DNA of 64,000 nucleotides from Brevibacillus gelatini (GTDB lineage: Bacteria > Bacillota > Bacilli > Brevibacillales > Brevibacillaceae): NCBI RefSeq assembly GCF_003710935.1, contig NZ_RHHS01000012.1, positions 1-64,000 on the forward strand, given 5' to 3'. Under the pieces are notes generated by a model. That model was not told the DNA's origin, did not search any database, and saw only the letters and a list, made by a program, of their open reading frames with translations. This document shows positions 44,153 to 53,622 of the stretch, one piece after another; the first letter of the stretch is position 1, and every line of letters begins with the position of its first letter. The translations under genes were made by a program, and so were the position numbers.

Positions 44153-46195
44153 GTGGGATTTCGATTGAAGGAAATTGGTACGATTCTGTTTGTGATAAGC
44201 ATTGTTGTCATGATGGTAATCCCACTCCCTTCTGGGCTGCTTGATTTGCTGCTGATTTTGAACATCTCTCTTGCGTTGACCATTTTGCTTGTGTCGATGT
44301 ACACAAAAGAAGCGCTGGAGTTCTCCATTTTTCCGACAGTGCTTTTGATTACGACGTTGTTTCGTCTTGCCCTGAACGTATCCACGACGCGCAACATCTT
44401 GTCGCATGGGGAAGGCGGACAAGTTATCGAGACGTTCGGCAACTTTGTGGTTGGCGGAAATCAGGTAGTCGGATTCGTCGTGTTTCTGATTCTGATCGTC
44501 ATTCAGTTCATCGTCATTACAAAAGGTTCCGAACGTGTCGCTGAGGTAGCCGCTCGCTTTACGCTGGATGCGATGCCAGGGAAGCAAATGAGTATCGACG
44601 CGGACTTGAATGCAGGGATGATTACGGAAGCAGAAGCCCGTGAGCGGAGAAAAAAGATCGAAAATGAGGCAGACTTTTACGGAGCCATGGATGGTGCCAG
44701 CAAATTCGTCAAAGGGGACGCCATCGCAGGAATTATCATTTTCATTGTGAACATCATCGGTGGATTTATCATTGGGATGCTCATTCATGGCCTCAGCTTT
44801 CAAGAGTCGGCTTCCCGTTTTACCACGATGTCGGTCGGTGATGCGCTGGTTAGCCAAATTCCTGCGCTGCTCATCTCGACCGCAGCCGGTATCATTGTCA
44901 CTCGCTCCACCTCCGGGGAAGGGCTTGGCGACGATATTGCCCGGCAAATGTTCTCCTTCCCGCGCCTTTTATACATAGTAGCTGGCTGCATGATTCTGCT
45001 TGGCCTGTTCACTCCGATCGGACTGCTGCCTGTATTGCCGGTGGCCGGGATCATGTGCTACGCGGCATGGATGATGAGCAAGAAGCAGAAAAACGAGATC
45101 CAGGAATCGGCAGACAAGGTGGAGGAGCAGCAGATCGAAGAAGTGCGCAGTCCGGAAAGCGTGGTCAACCTCCTGCAAGTGGACCCGATCGAGTTCGAAT
45201 TTGGCTACGGCCTGATTCCGCTCGCTGACGTGAAGCAAGGCGGAGACCTGCTGGATCGCGTCATCATGATTCGCAGGCAGATTGCACTGGAGCTTGGGAT
45301 TGTCGTTCCCGTCATTCGCATTCGCGACAATATTCAACTGCGGCCCAACGAATACATGATTAAAATCAAAGGCAACCAGGTGGCCAAAGGGGAAATCCTG
45401 CTCGATCACTACCTCGCCATGAGCCCGGGAATTGATGATGATTCTGTTGTCGGGATCGAAACAGTGGAACCTGCGTTTGGATTGCCTGCATTATGGGTAA
45501 CAGAAGAAAATAAGGAGATTGCTGAGTTGTCTGGCTACACGGTAGTCGATCCGCCGTCTGTCGTGGCAACCCATCTTACCGAAGTGGTCAAGCGCCACGC
45601 ACACGAGCTGCTCGGTCGACAAGAAACGCGGGCGCTTATCGACAACGTTCGAGAAGTGGCCCCGGTGCTGGTGGACGAGCTCATCCCGGGACTTTTGTCG
45701 ATTGGCGATGTGCAAAAGGTGCTGCAAAAGCTCTTGCGTGAAAAAGTATCTGTCCGCAATTTGCAAGTCATTCTCGAAGCGTTGGCAGACCACGCCATGT
45801 TTACAAAAGACCCGGATGTGCTGACCGAGTACGTGAGACAGGCGATGTCCAGACAGATTACGCTGCAGTTTACAGAGCCCGGACAGCCGCTGCGGGTGTT
45901 GACCGCAGGCGCCGGTTTGGAAAAAGCAATTTCCGAACGCGTGGAACAGTCAGAGCAAGGAAGCTATCTGGCAATGGACCCAGAGACATCACAGAGAATC
46001 TTCCAAAGCATGTCGGCGGAAGTAAGCAAAATGATTAACTCCGGTCAGCAGCCGATCATCCTTGCGTCACCGGCCATTCGCATGTACCTGCGTCAACTGG
46101 TGGAGCGAATGATGCCAGATGTGCCTGTATTGTCGTACAGCGAGCTGGAGCCAAATGTTGAAGTGCAAAGCGTAGGGATGGTGAACATTTCGTGA
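44153..46195 (+). CDS. flhA: flagellar export apparatus protein FlhA
   Basis: A 680-residue export-gate protein with eight membrane helices in the first 320 residues, the FHIPEP-type loop (AARFTLDAMPGKQMSIDADLNAG) and a large cytoplasmic domain forming the nonameric ring. The start is GTG at 44153 after GGGAGGAGG. The stop overlaps the flhF start (GTGA). Confidence 0.96.
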   Translation: MGFRLKEIGTILFVISIVVMMVIPLPSGLLDLLLILNISLALTILLVSMYTKEALEFSIFPTVLLITTLFRLALNVSTTRNILSHGEGGQVIETFGNFVVGGNQVVGFVVFLILIVIQFIVITKGSERVAEVAARFTLDAMPGKQMSIDADLNAGMITEAEARERRKKIENEADFYGAMDGASKFVKGDAIAGIIIFIVNIIGGFIIGMLIHGLSFQESASRFTTMSVGDALVSQIPALLISTAAGIIVTRSTSGEGLGDDIARQMFSFPRLLYIVAGCMILLGLFTPIGLLPVLPVAGIMCYAAWMMSKKQKNEIQESADKVEEQQIEEVRSPESVVNLLQVDPIEFEFGYGLIPLADVKQGGDLLDRVIMIRRQIALELGIVVPVIRIRDNIQLRPNEYMIKIKGNQVAKGEILLDHYLAMSPGIDDDSVVGIETVEPAFGLPALWVTEENKEIAELSGYTVVDPPSVVATHLTEVVKRHAHELLGRQETRALIDNVREVAPVLVDELIPGLLSIGDVQKVLQKLLREKVSVRNLQVILEALADHAMFTKDPDVLTEYVRQAMSRQITLQFTEPGQPLRVLTAGAGLEKAISERVEQSEQGSYLAMDPETSQRIFQSMSAEVSKMINSGQQPIILASPAIRMYLRQLVERMMPDVPVLSYSELEPNVEVQSVGMVNIS

Positions 46196-47535
46196 GGGTA
46201 AAACGTTACATCGTCGATTCGATGCCAGAAGCGATGGAAAAAATCAGGCTCGATCTGGGTATAGATGCTGTCATCCTGAACTCCAAATCGATCAAGACAG
46301 GCGGATTGTTCGGGATGTTTGGCAAACAGAAAATCGAAGTAATCGCTGCGGTTGACGAAAAGGCAACTGGGCGTGAAGGCTCTCCGGTCGCGGCTGAGCA
46401 TCGGTCGAAGGACGTTTTCTCGAACGGACAGACGGGCACCTACACGGCTCAACAGGCTTATCGCCGGGCCAATCTGGCGAAAGAAGCTGCTGAGAAAACG
46501 GTGCCGCAACGAAATGAGCCAAGGCCGCCGGACAACACAGTACCAGCTCCGGCTGCTGTGGTGCCGCACAAGGAAGCAGAGACACAACCGTCCAGCCAGC
46601 AGGTGGAAAAAGCGGCAAACGGAAAGGCTGCCAAGCAGTCAGAGGAAGCAGCAGGCAGCAGCACGATGAATGACGCTCTTGCAAATGAAGTTCGTGACAT
46701 GCGCCAGATGTTCCAGAAGCTTTTGGTCAACGATCTTAGTCATCAACTGCCTCCTGCCATACAGAAGGTGCGCAATCGACTTGTCAGACAGGAGACAGCG
46801 GAAGAGGTGACGGCGGAAATCATCCACAAGCTGATGGAGCAAGCGCAGCCCCAGGATGGATGGAACGAGGAGACGGCCTTTCGTGAGACGCGAAAAATCA
46901 TCGCCTCCATGCTTGCGCCGTACGCGCCGAAGTCGGCAGGCATCCCGCAAAGTGTCCAGTACGCCTTCTTTTTCGGACCAACGGGTGTAGGCAAGACGAC
47001 TACGATCGCCAAGCTGGCAGCAAACAGTATGTTGAAGGAAAAGCGCAAAATCGGCTTTATTACCACGGATACGTACCGGATGGCGGCCGTCGAGCAGTTG
47101 AAGACATACGCCAACATCCTGAATGTGCCGCTGGAGGTTGTGTTCTCCCCGAAGGAAATGGCCGCGGCCATGGAGCGTCTCAGCGACTGCAACCTCATTT
47201 TTGTCGACACCGCTGGCCGCAATTTTCGCAACGATGAATATGTGCAAGAGATTCGCGAGCTGGTGGAGCATGGGAAAAACAGCTTGAATTACCTCGTGCT
47301 GAGCCTCGGCTCGAAGTACACCGACATGAAAACCATCGTGCAAAACTTTGCGCACGTCCCTGTCAAACAGGTAATTTTCACCAAGGCAGACGAGACAACC
47401 AGCTACGGCTCGATCTTGAACATTTGCCATGAGAGCAAGCTCGACCTCTCTTACTTCACGACGGGACAAAATGTGCCAGACGATATTGTGGCTGCCTCTC
47501 CAGAGTTGGTGGCGACGATGATTATGGGAGATTGA
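46192..47535 (+). CDS. flhF: flagellar biosynthesis GTPase FlhF
   Basis: A 447-residue SRP-type GTPase that sets flagellar position. An N-terminal B domain begins MRVKRYIVDSMPEAMEKI; a variable Pro/Ala/Gln-rich section (about residues 60-155) follows; the NG domain has [29 protein letters not shown] and DTAGRN. The start is GTG at 46192, overlapping the flhA stop. Works with FlhG downstream. Confidence 0.95.
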   Translation: MRVKRYIVDSMPEAMEKIRLDLGIDAVILNSKSIKTGGLFGMFGKQKIEVIAAVDEKATGREGSPVAAEHRSKDVFSNGQTGTYTAQQAYRRANLAKEAAEKTVPQRNEPRPPDNTVPAPAAVVPHKEAETQPSSQQVEKAANGKAAKQSEEAAGSSTMNDALANEVRDMRQMFQKLLVNDLSHQLPPAIQKVRNRLVRQETAEEVTAEIIHKLMEQAQPQDGWNEETAFRETRKIIASMLAPYAPKSAGIPQSVQYAFFFGPTGVGKTTTIAKLAANSMLKEKRKIGFITTDTYRMAAVEQLKTYANILNVPLEVVFSPKEMAAAMERLSDCNLIFVDTAGRNFRNDEYVQEIRELVEHGKNSLNYLVLSLGSKYTDMKTIVQNFAHVPVKQVIFTKADETTSYGSILNICHESKLDLSYFTTGQNVPDDIVAASPELVATMIMGD

Positions 47536-47540
47536 CCTAG

Positions 47541-48407
47541 ATGAGAGACCAGGCAGAACAACTTCGAGTGCGCATGCAGCAATCCGGTACAAGTGAAAAA
47601 ACGACCCGGCTGGTAACAGTGACCAGCGGGAAAGGTGGGGTTGGCAAATCCAATTTCAGCTTGAATTTTGGGCTTGGATTGCTCGAACGGGGACACAAAG
47701 CGGTATTGTTCGACGTGGATTTGGGCCTTGCCAACCTGGATGTCTTGATGGGGATTACGCCGAAAAAGCATCTGTTCCACTTGCTTGAGCCGGACACGGA
47801 TGTCTGGGAAATCATCGAGCGCGGGCCCGGAGGACTGGAGTTCATTGCAGGCGGATCCGGATTTACCCAGATCATGCAACTGGACGAGTTCAAGCTGGAT
47901 CGGCTGTTTTCCCGCCTGAATCCGTTGCAAGGCTATGCGGATACGATCATTTTTGATACGGGAGCAGGCTTTTCGAAGGAATCGATGCGCTTCATGCTTT
48001 CCTCAGATGAAGTTATCCTGGTGACAACGCCGGAGCCGCCCGCGATTACGGATGCCTACGCTGTCATTAAGATGCTCCACGCTCGCAACCCTGCAATCGT
48101 GATCCGCCTGGTCATCAACCGCGTCTCTTCGGAAAAAGAAGGCAGGATGACGGCAGACAAGCTGGCGATGGTTGCCAAGCGATTTTTGGACATGGATATC
48201 CAGTCGCTCGGATATGTTTCTGACGATCCCCACGTATCAAAGGCAGTGAAGCAGCAGCGTCCCTTTCTCCTTACATATCCGCAATCGCAAGCAGCAAAAA
48301 GCATTCGGAATCTGGTGGATCGCTACCTGGACACACCAACCGCTACAGATGCAAAGACGAGCGGACTGAAAGGTTTTCTTGCGAGGCTGAAACATTTCAT
48401 ACGATAA
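47541..48407 (+). CDS. flhG: flagellum site-determining protein FlhG (MinD-like)
   Basis: A 288-residue ParA/MinD-type ATPase. Deviant Walker A is TSGKGGVGKSNFS with DVDLGLANLDVLMG; a C-terminal amphipathic region (LKGFLARLKHFI) can reach the membrane. It stimulates FlhF GTPase activity and controls flagellar number and pattern, and promotes C-ring assembly with FliM/FliY. Six bases after flhF. Confidence 0.94.
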   Translation: MRDQAEQLRVRMQQSGTSEKTTRLVTVTSGKGGVGKSNFSLNFGLGLLERGHKAVLFDVDLGLANLDVLMGITPKKHLFHLLEPDTDVWEIIERGPGGLEFIAGGSGFTQIMQLDEFKLDRLFSRLNPLQGYADTIIFDTGAGFSKESMRFMLSSDEVILVTTPEPPAITDAYAVIKMLHARNPAIVIRLVINRVSSEKEGRMTADKLAMVAKRFLDMDIQSLGYVSDDPHVSKAVKQQRPFLLTYPQSQAAKSIRNLVDRYLDTPTATDAKTSGLKGFLARLKHFIR

Positions 48408-48438
48408 GGCAAACAGCTAGGAAGGGAGTGACATTCGA

Positions 48439-49554
48439 TTGAGCAAAATTCGAGTTCTGGTCACTGATGATTCAGCATTCATGCGGAAAGTTATTGGCGA
48501 TATTTTATCGGGTGATCCCGAAATTGAAGTAATTGATCGAGCGAAAAATGGACTCGAATGTGTCGAAAAGTGCAAACAACTCAGTCCGGATGTCCTCACG
48601 CTGGACATCGAGATGCCGGTCATGAACGGCCTCGAAGCATTGGAAAAGATCATGGCAGACTGTCCGTTGCCAGTGGTTATGCTGAGCAGCCTGACACGTG
48701 AGGGAGCAGACGCAACGATCCAGGCTTTGGAACTGGGAGCCTTTGACTTTATTACGAAGCCGTCAGGGCCGATTTCCCTTGATATTCACAAAGTTGCGGA
48801 TCGGCTGGTCGAGCGGGTCAAAGCGGCTGCCTCGGCGAAGGGACGCATCCGCCGGACACTGCGGCCGAGCAGACCTTCCGCACCAGAACCAATGCGGCCA
48901 AGCCCGGCTTCTGTCACCGCCACGCTGCGAACGACACAATCGCCTGTACCAAAAGCTTTGCCGCGATTTCCAAGCAGTGGAAAGGCGAGGCTGGTCGTGC
49001 TGGGAACGTCGACAGGCGGTCCGAAGGCTCTGCAACAGGTACTGACGCCAATCCCTGCCAGCTTCCCCGCGCCGATTGCGATTGTCCAGCACATGCCGGC
49101 CGGTTTTACGAAGTCGCTGGCGCAAAGGCTCGATTCCTTGTGCCACATACGGGTGACGGAAGTAACAGACGGGGAATGGCTGGAGCCCGGCACTGCCTAT
49201 ATTGCACCAGGCGGGTATCACTTTGAAGTGCACCAGGTCAACGGAAAACTGCAGGCCCACCTGCATCAGCAAGAGCCGCGGGGAGGTCACAGACCTTCGG
49301 TAGATGTCCTTTTTGAATCCGCCAGTCGATTGACAAATGTAGACAAATGGGCAATTATCATGACAGGCATGGGAAATGATGGGACCAAAGGTCTAAAGCA
49401 GATGAAGGAGCTTGGACCTGTTACCAGTATTGTCGAAGACGAGTCGAGTTGTGTCGTTTTCGGGATGCCACGAGCGGCTATCCAGGCGGGAGTGGCAGAT
49501 CATGTGGCCCCATTGGAAAAAATTCCAGAGCTGTTGTGCAATCTCTTGCATTGA
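48439..49554 (+). CDS. cheB: protein-glutamate methylesterase/deamidase CheB
   Basis: A 371-residue two-domain enzyme: receiver domain with Asp56 (LTLDIEMPVMNG) and C-terminal methylesterase with GTSTGGPKAL (serine), QHMPAGFT (histidine) and MTGMGNDGTKG (aspartate) forming the triad. It removes methyl groups from chemoreceptors. Start is TTG 48439 with AGGGAG upstream. A Pro/Arg/Ser-rich linker joins the domains. Confidence 0.96.
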   Translation: MSKIRVLVTDDSAFMRKVIGDILSGDPEIEVIDRAKNGLECVEKCKQLSPDVLTLDIEMPVMNGLEALEKIMADCPLPVVMLSSLTREGADATIQALELGAFDFITKPSGPISLDIHKVADRLVERVKAAASAKGRIRRTLRPSRPSAPEPMRPSPASVTATLRTTQSPVPKALPRFPSSGKARLVVLGTSTGGPKALQQVLTPIPASFPAPIAIVQHMPAGFTKSLAQRLDSLCHIRVTEVTDGEWLEPGTAYIAPGGYHFEVHQVNGKLQAHLHQQEPRGGHRPSVDVLFESASRLTNVDKWAIIMTGMGNDGTKGLKQMKELGPVTSIVEDESSCVVFGMPRAAIQAGVADHVAPLEKIPELLCNLLH

Positions 49555-49574
49555 TTTTGGGAGGTGGATCACCG

Positions 49575-51617
49575 ATGGATATGAATCAGTATTTGGACAT
49601 GTTTATTGAGGAAGCAAAAGAACACCTGCAAGCAATCAACGCCAACCTGTTGCTGTTGGAAAGTGATCCGGGAAACATTGGGCACGTCAAGGAAATTTTC
49701 CGCTCCGCGCACACCTTGAAAGGGATGTCCGCAACCATGGGCTTCGAAGATATGGCCAACCTGACTCACGAAGCGGAAAACGTGCTCGATCTGATTCGTA
49801 ACCAGAAGTTGACAATCACCAGTGACATCATGGATGTCATCTTTCAAAGCGTGGATCTGATCGAAAGCATGGTGATCGATATCACAGAAGGCGGGGATGG
49901 ATCAGCCGACGTATCGGTTCCGGTGAAAAAGCTGAGAGCGATTGTGGCTGGCGATTTTTCCGCCGAACAGGAAGTAGCTGCGGCTGCCGTAGCGGAAGAG
50001 GAAGCCGTTGAGGCGGAAAAAGCGGAAGGAACGCCTGCCCAGGAGCACGATCTGGACGACTACGCGCTGATGGTGCTGGAGCAGTCCAAGGAGCTTGGCA
50101 ACAACGTCGTGTGGATTCAGGTCACGCTGAATGAGAATTGCCTGCTGAAAGCGGCGCGTGCCTACATGGTATTTGACCAGTTGGAGTCGATGGGGGAAAT
50201 CATCAAGACAAAGCCGTCGGTTGAAGATATTGAAAACGAGCGCTTCGAGCTGTCTTTTGAATTGGCCTACGTCACCATGCAATCTGTCGAGAAAGTCCGC
50301 AGCGCGATTCTCAACATTTCGGAAATACAAGATGTTACGATTGAACCGATTCAACTGAAAAAACAAGCGCCGCCAGCTCCAGCAGTGGCGGAAACGGCAG
50401 CTCCCGCAGAGGAGAAAAAAGCCCCAAGCAATGCTCAGGCAACCCCTGCCAAGAAAACGACGGCTGGCGGAAAAACGATTCGCGTAGACATCGACCGTCT
50501 GGACATTTTGATGAACCTGTTCAGCGAGCTGGTAATCGACCGCGGACGTCTGGAGCAGTTGGCACGCGAGATCGGCAATGGCGAGCTGCAGGAAACAGTC
50601 GAGCATATGAACCGCATCAGCGGAGATTTGCAAAATATCATCCTGACGATGCGCATGGTCCCAGTGGAGCAAGTCTTCAACCGCTTCCCGCGCATGATCC
50701 GCGATTTGCAAAAAGAACTACATAAGAAAGTAAATCTGGAAATCATCGGGGCGGAAACAGAGCTGGATCGCACCGTTATCGATGAGATCGGGGACCCGCT
50801 CAATCACCTGCTGCGCAACTCGCTCGACCACGGGATCGAATCGCCTGAAGATCGGAAAAGGGCAGGCAAGCCGGAGGAAGGAACGATCGTCCTGCGCGCG
50901 TTCCACAGCGGCAACCATGTCTTTATCGAAGTGAAAGACGACGGCGCGGGCATCAACAAGGAAAAAGTGCTGAAAAAAGCGATTGAACGGGGCATTGTCA
51001 ATCCAGCCAACGCAGACAGCATGTCGGACAAGCAGATTCACGAGCTTTTGTTCGCCGCTGGATTCAGTACCGCTGAAGTGGTCTCGGATATTTCCGGCCG
51101 CGGCGTAGGACTGGATGTCGTCAAATCCAAGATCGAATCGCTTGGCGGTAGTGTCAGTGTAGAATCTGTTCGCGGCCAGGGAACGACCTTCCTGATTCAG
51201 CTCCCGCTGACGCTCTCGATCATTTCCGCCATGCTCGTGCAGGTAAACGACGAGAAGTACGCGGTGCCGCTTTCCTCGATTATTGAAACGGCGGTGTTCA
51301 AGAAAGACCAGATCATGATGGCTCATCGCCAGAAAGTGATCGACTTCAGGGGACGCGTTGTTCCGCTCGTTTCGCTGCAGGACATTTTCCAGGTACCGGA
51401 CAACGGGGCGGAAAAAGACGATGATGTATCGGTAGTCATCGTTCGCAAAGGAGAAAAAATGGCCGGACTTGTTGTGGATTCGTTTATCGGCCAGCAGGAA
51501 ATCGTCCTCAAATCGCTTGGCAAGTATCTGGTCAACGTCTTTGCCATTTCGGGTGCAACGATCCTGGGAGACGGACAAGTCGCTCTCATCATTGATTGCA
51601 ACGCACTGATTAAGTAG
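49575..51617 (+). CDS. cheA: chemotaxis histidine kinase CheA
   Basis: A 680-residue kinase with the full domain order: HPt (His46 in SAHTLKGM), CheY-binding P2 (about residues 155-290), dimerisation P3, HATPase (LNHLLRNSLDHGIE, DDGAGIN, GRGVGLDVVKSKIE) and CheW-like P5. It phosphorylates CheY and CheB. GGGAGGTGG precedes the ATG at 49575; a longer in-frame reading from 49449 lies inside cheB. Confidence 0.97.
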   Translation: MDMNQYLDMFIEEAKEHLQAINANLLLLESDPGNIGHVKEIFRSAHTLKGMSATMGFEDMANLTHEAENVLDLIRNQKLTITSDIMDVIFQSVDLIESMVIDITEGGDGSADVSVPVKKLRAIVAGDFSAEQEVAAAAVAEEEAVEAEKAEGTPAQEHDLDDYALMVLEQSKELGNNVVWIQVTLNENCLLKAARAYMVFDQLESMGEIIKTKPSVEDIENERFELSFELAYVTMQSVEKVRSAILNISEIQDVTIEPIQLKKQAPPAPAVAETAAPAEEKKAPSNAQATPAKKTTAGGKTIRVDIDRLDILMNLFSELVIDRGRLEQLAREIGNGELQETVEHMNRISGDLQNIILTMRMVPVEQVFNRFPRMIRDLQKELHKKVNLEIIGAETELDRTVIDEIGDPLNHLLRNSLDHGIESPEDRKRAGKPEEGTIVLRAFHSGNHVFIEVKDDGAGINKEKVLKKAIERGIVNPANADSMSDKQIHELLFAAGFSTAEVVSDISGRGVGLDVVKSKIESLGGSVSVESVRGQGTTFLIQLPLTLSIISAMLVQVNDEKYAVPLSSIIETAVFKKDQIMMAHRQKVIDFRGRVVPLVSLQDIFQVPDNGAEKDDDVSVVIVRKGEKMAGLVVDSFIGQQEIVLKSLGKYLVNVFAISGATILGDGQVALIIDCNALIK

Positions 51618-51633
51618 AGGGAGGGGCAGCCAC

Positions 51634-52110
51634 ATGCTCGATCAAAAAGAAATCGTAAGCGAAGTCAAAGTGATTGTGTTTCGGTTGAAGGATGAAGAGT
51701 ACGGGGTAGAAGTCAATCAGGTGAAATCCATCGAGAAGCTGGAGCACATCACCCGTGTTCCACGCACGCCCCAGTTCGTCAAAGGGGTTATCAACCTGCG
51801 CGGAGTGGTCACGCCGATCATTGATCTTCGCAATCGGTTCGGGTTGGAAGAAAGTCTCTATTCCGAATCGACCCGCATCATTATCGTTGCAGTTGGCGAA
51901 GTGGAAGTCGGCTTGATTGTGGACGCGGCCAACGATGTCATCGACATTCCGGTCAATGCGATTGAGCCGCCGCCAGAGGTTGTGGGTGGCGTTGAAGCTG
52001 CTTACCTGCGCGGAGTAGCGAAGCTGGACAAACGACTTTTGATTTTGTTGAATCTCGATAAAGTATTGAGCACAGAGGAAATTAAACAGCTGGACTCAAT
52101 TGAGGGGTAA
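51634..52110 (+). CDS. cheW: chemotaxis coupling protein CheW
   Basis: A 158-residue SH3-like adaptor linking receptors to CheA. Markers are VIVFRLKDEEYGVEVNQVKSI, VPRTPQFVKGVINLRG and the closing LLILLNLDKVL. GAGGGAGG precedes the ATG, 16 bases after cheA. Confidence 0.96.
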   Translation: MLDQKEIVSEVKVIVFRLKDEEYGVEVNQVKSIEKLEHITRVPRTPQFVKGVINLRGVVTPIIDLRNRFGLEESLYSESTRIIIVAVGEVEVGLIVDAANDVIDIPVNAIEPPPEVVGGVEAAYLRGVAKLDKRLLILLNLDKVLSTEEIKQLDSIEG

Positions 52111-52115
52111 AAAAG

Positions 52116-52742
52116 ATGGCCTATTTCACAAAGTTTGGAGACTTCCAATTTGATGTTCTGCGGGAAATCGGGAACATCGGTGCTGGGCATGCCGCAACGG
52201 CTCTCTCCAAGCTGATGCAAAAAGAGATCGACATGAAAGTGCCGCAAGTCAACATCATTCCGTTTGACAAGGTGGCCGATTGTGTCGGTGGCGCTGAAGC
52301 GGTTGTCGTTACCGTCTTTTTACGAGTGGAAGGCGATTGTCCTGGAAGTATGTTTTTCATTCTCGATCTGGATTCGGCAAGACATCTGCTGGAACAAATC
52401 ACGGGGATCAACAAGGATGTTTACGAATGGGAAGAGCTGGAAGTTTCAGCTCTTCACGAGATCGGCAATATTTTGACTGGGTCCTATCTCTCCTCACTGG
52501 CAGATTTCACACAGCTCAACCTGCAGCCTTCGGTACCTGCACTCGCTGTGGATATGGCTGGAGCGATTCTCAGCTACGGATTAATAGCGTTGGGTCAAGT
52601 GGGTGACTTTGCTCTCACGATTGACACCGCCTTTTTTGAAGGCAACGAAAAAGTCAAGGGGAACTTTTTCCTTATTCCTGATCCTGAATCGCTTCCTATT
52701 CTATTTCGTTCATTAGGGGTTCCGTTCGATGGAGATAATTAA
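52116..52742 (+). CDS. cheC: CheY-P phosphatase CheC
   Basis: A 208-residue phosphatase with two active helices (DVLREIGNIGAGHAATAL and EVSALHEIGNILTGSYL). It dephosphorylates CheY-P and is stimulated by CheD, whose gene overlaps its 3' end by 14 bases. Normal length. Confidence 0.95.
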   Translation: MAYFTKFGDFQFDVLREIGNIGAGHAATALSKLMQKEIDMKVPQVNIIPFDKVADCVGGAEAVVVTVFLRVEGDCPGSMFFILDLDSARHLLEQITGINKDVYEWEELEVSALHEIGNILTGSYLSSLADFTQLNLQPSVPALAVDMAGAILSYGLIALGQVGDFALTIDTAFFEGNEKVKGNFFLIPDPESLPILFRSLGVPFDGDN

Positions 52743-53214
52743 GATAGGTATGGCTGACCTCGGTGTAGCAAAGTCGCCGAGCAAGCTACGAACCACGGGT
52801 CTAGGATCTTGCGTAGGGGTTGTTCTCTACGATCACATCCATAAAATTGCAGGCATGGCACATGTTATGCTTCCGGAGTCCTCACTTGCGAAAAGCGGGG
52901 AGGTGACGATCGGGAAGTATGCGGACACAGCAATTCCCCATCTGATTGACTTGATGGAAAAGGCTGGTGCCCAAACCCGGAATATCGTCGCCAAAATAGC
53001 GGGCGGAGCACAGATGTTCGCCTTTTTGGGAAACAGTGATACCATGCGGATCGGACCGAGAAATGTCGAGGCCTGCAAACAGGCTCTCAAAGAAGCTAAC
53101 ATTCGAATCGTGGCAGAAGATACAGGGGGAAACTGCGGTCGGACGATAGAGATGGATGCTGCCAATGGGGTTCTTCAAATCCGTACGGTAAATCAAGGTG
53201 TGAAGGAAGTATAA
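52729..53214 (+). CDS. cheD: chemoreceptor glutamine deamidase CheD
   Basis: A 161-residue enzyme with catalytic Cys and His of the family: TTGLGSCVGVVLYD and KIAGMAHVMLP. It deamidates receptor glutamines and binds CheC. The ATG at 52729 lies inside the end of cheC, showing tight coupling. Confidence 0.95.
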   Translation: MEIIKIGMADLGVAKSPSKLRTTGLGSCVGVVLYDHIHKIAGMAHVMLPESSLAKSGEVTIGKYADTAIPHLIDLMEKAGAQTRNIVAKIAGGAQMFAFLGNSDTMRIGPRNVEACKQALKEANIRIVAEDTGGNCGRTIEMDAANGVLQIRTVNQGVKEV

Positions 53215-53216
53215 GA

Positions 53217-53606
53217 ATGTTGGGAACCATTTGGATAAATGCAGGCATGGGGCTGGTCGCTTTTGTCATCACTTTTTGTACGGCACTTTTGAGCAATGTC
53301 TGGCTGGTCTCCTTGGAGCGGGCGGCCATTGCTCTGGTCGTATTTTTCCTTGCAGCTTTTCCGATCCGTTTTGTTCTGGCACTCGTCACACAGACACCAG
53401 TGCCGTCCGTGACAGCAGAAGGAGCAGAGGAGGCAAGTGTTCCTCTGGATGAAGCCGGGACAGAGGCGAAGTCCACAGATCAAACGGTTGAGACAGTGGC
53501 AGACGAAGCATTTTCTCCGCTCTCCTTCACCAAGTTGGAGACGGTACCTCCTATTGAGAATCCAGCAACCGTTGCAGAGGTCGTTAGGCGCTTAACAGAT
53601 GAGTAA
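53217..53606 (+). CDS. unknown two-helix membrane protein between cheD and sigD
   Basis: A 129-residue protein with two close membrane helices (about residues 6-27 and 34-57) and an acidic, Thr/Pro/Ala-rich tail of about 70 residues predicted to be disordered. AAGGAAG lies just before the ATG. Bacillus subtilis places sigD directly after cheD, so this is an added gene in the operon. No family recognised; location suggests a motility role. Confidence 0.65.
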   Translation: MLGTIWINAGMGLVAFVITFCTALLSNVWLVSLERAAIALVVFFLAAFPIRFVLALVTQTPVPSVTAEGAEEASVPLDEAGTEAKSTDQTVETVADEAFSPLSFTKLETVPPIENPATVAEVVRRLTDE

Positions 53607-53622
53607 AGGTTGGTGACTATTC

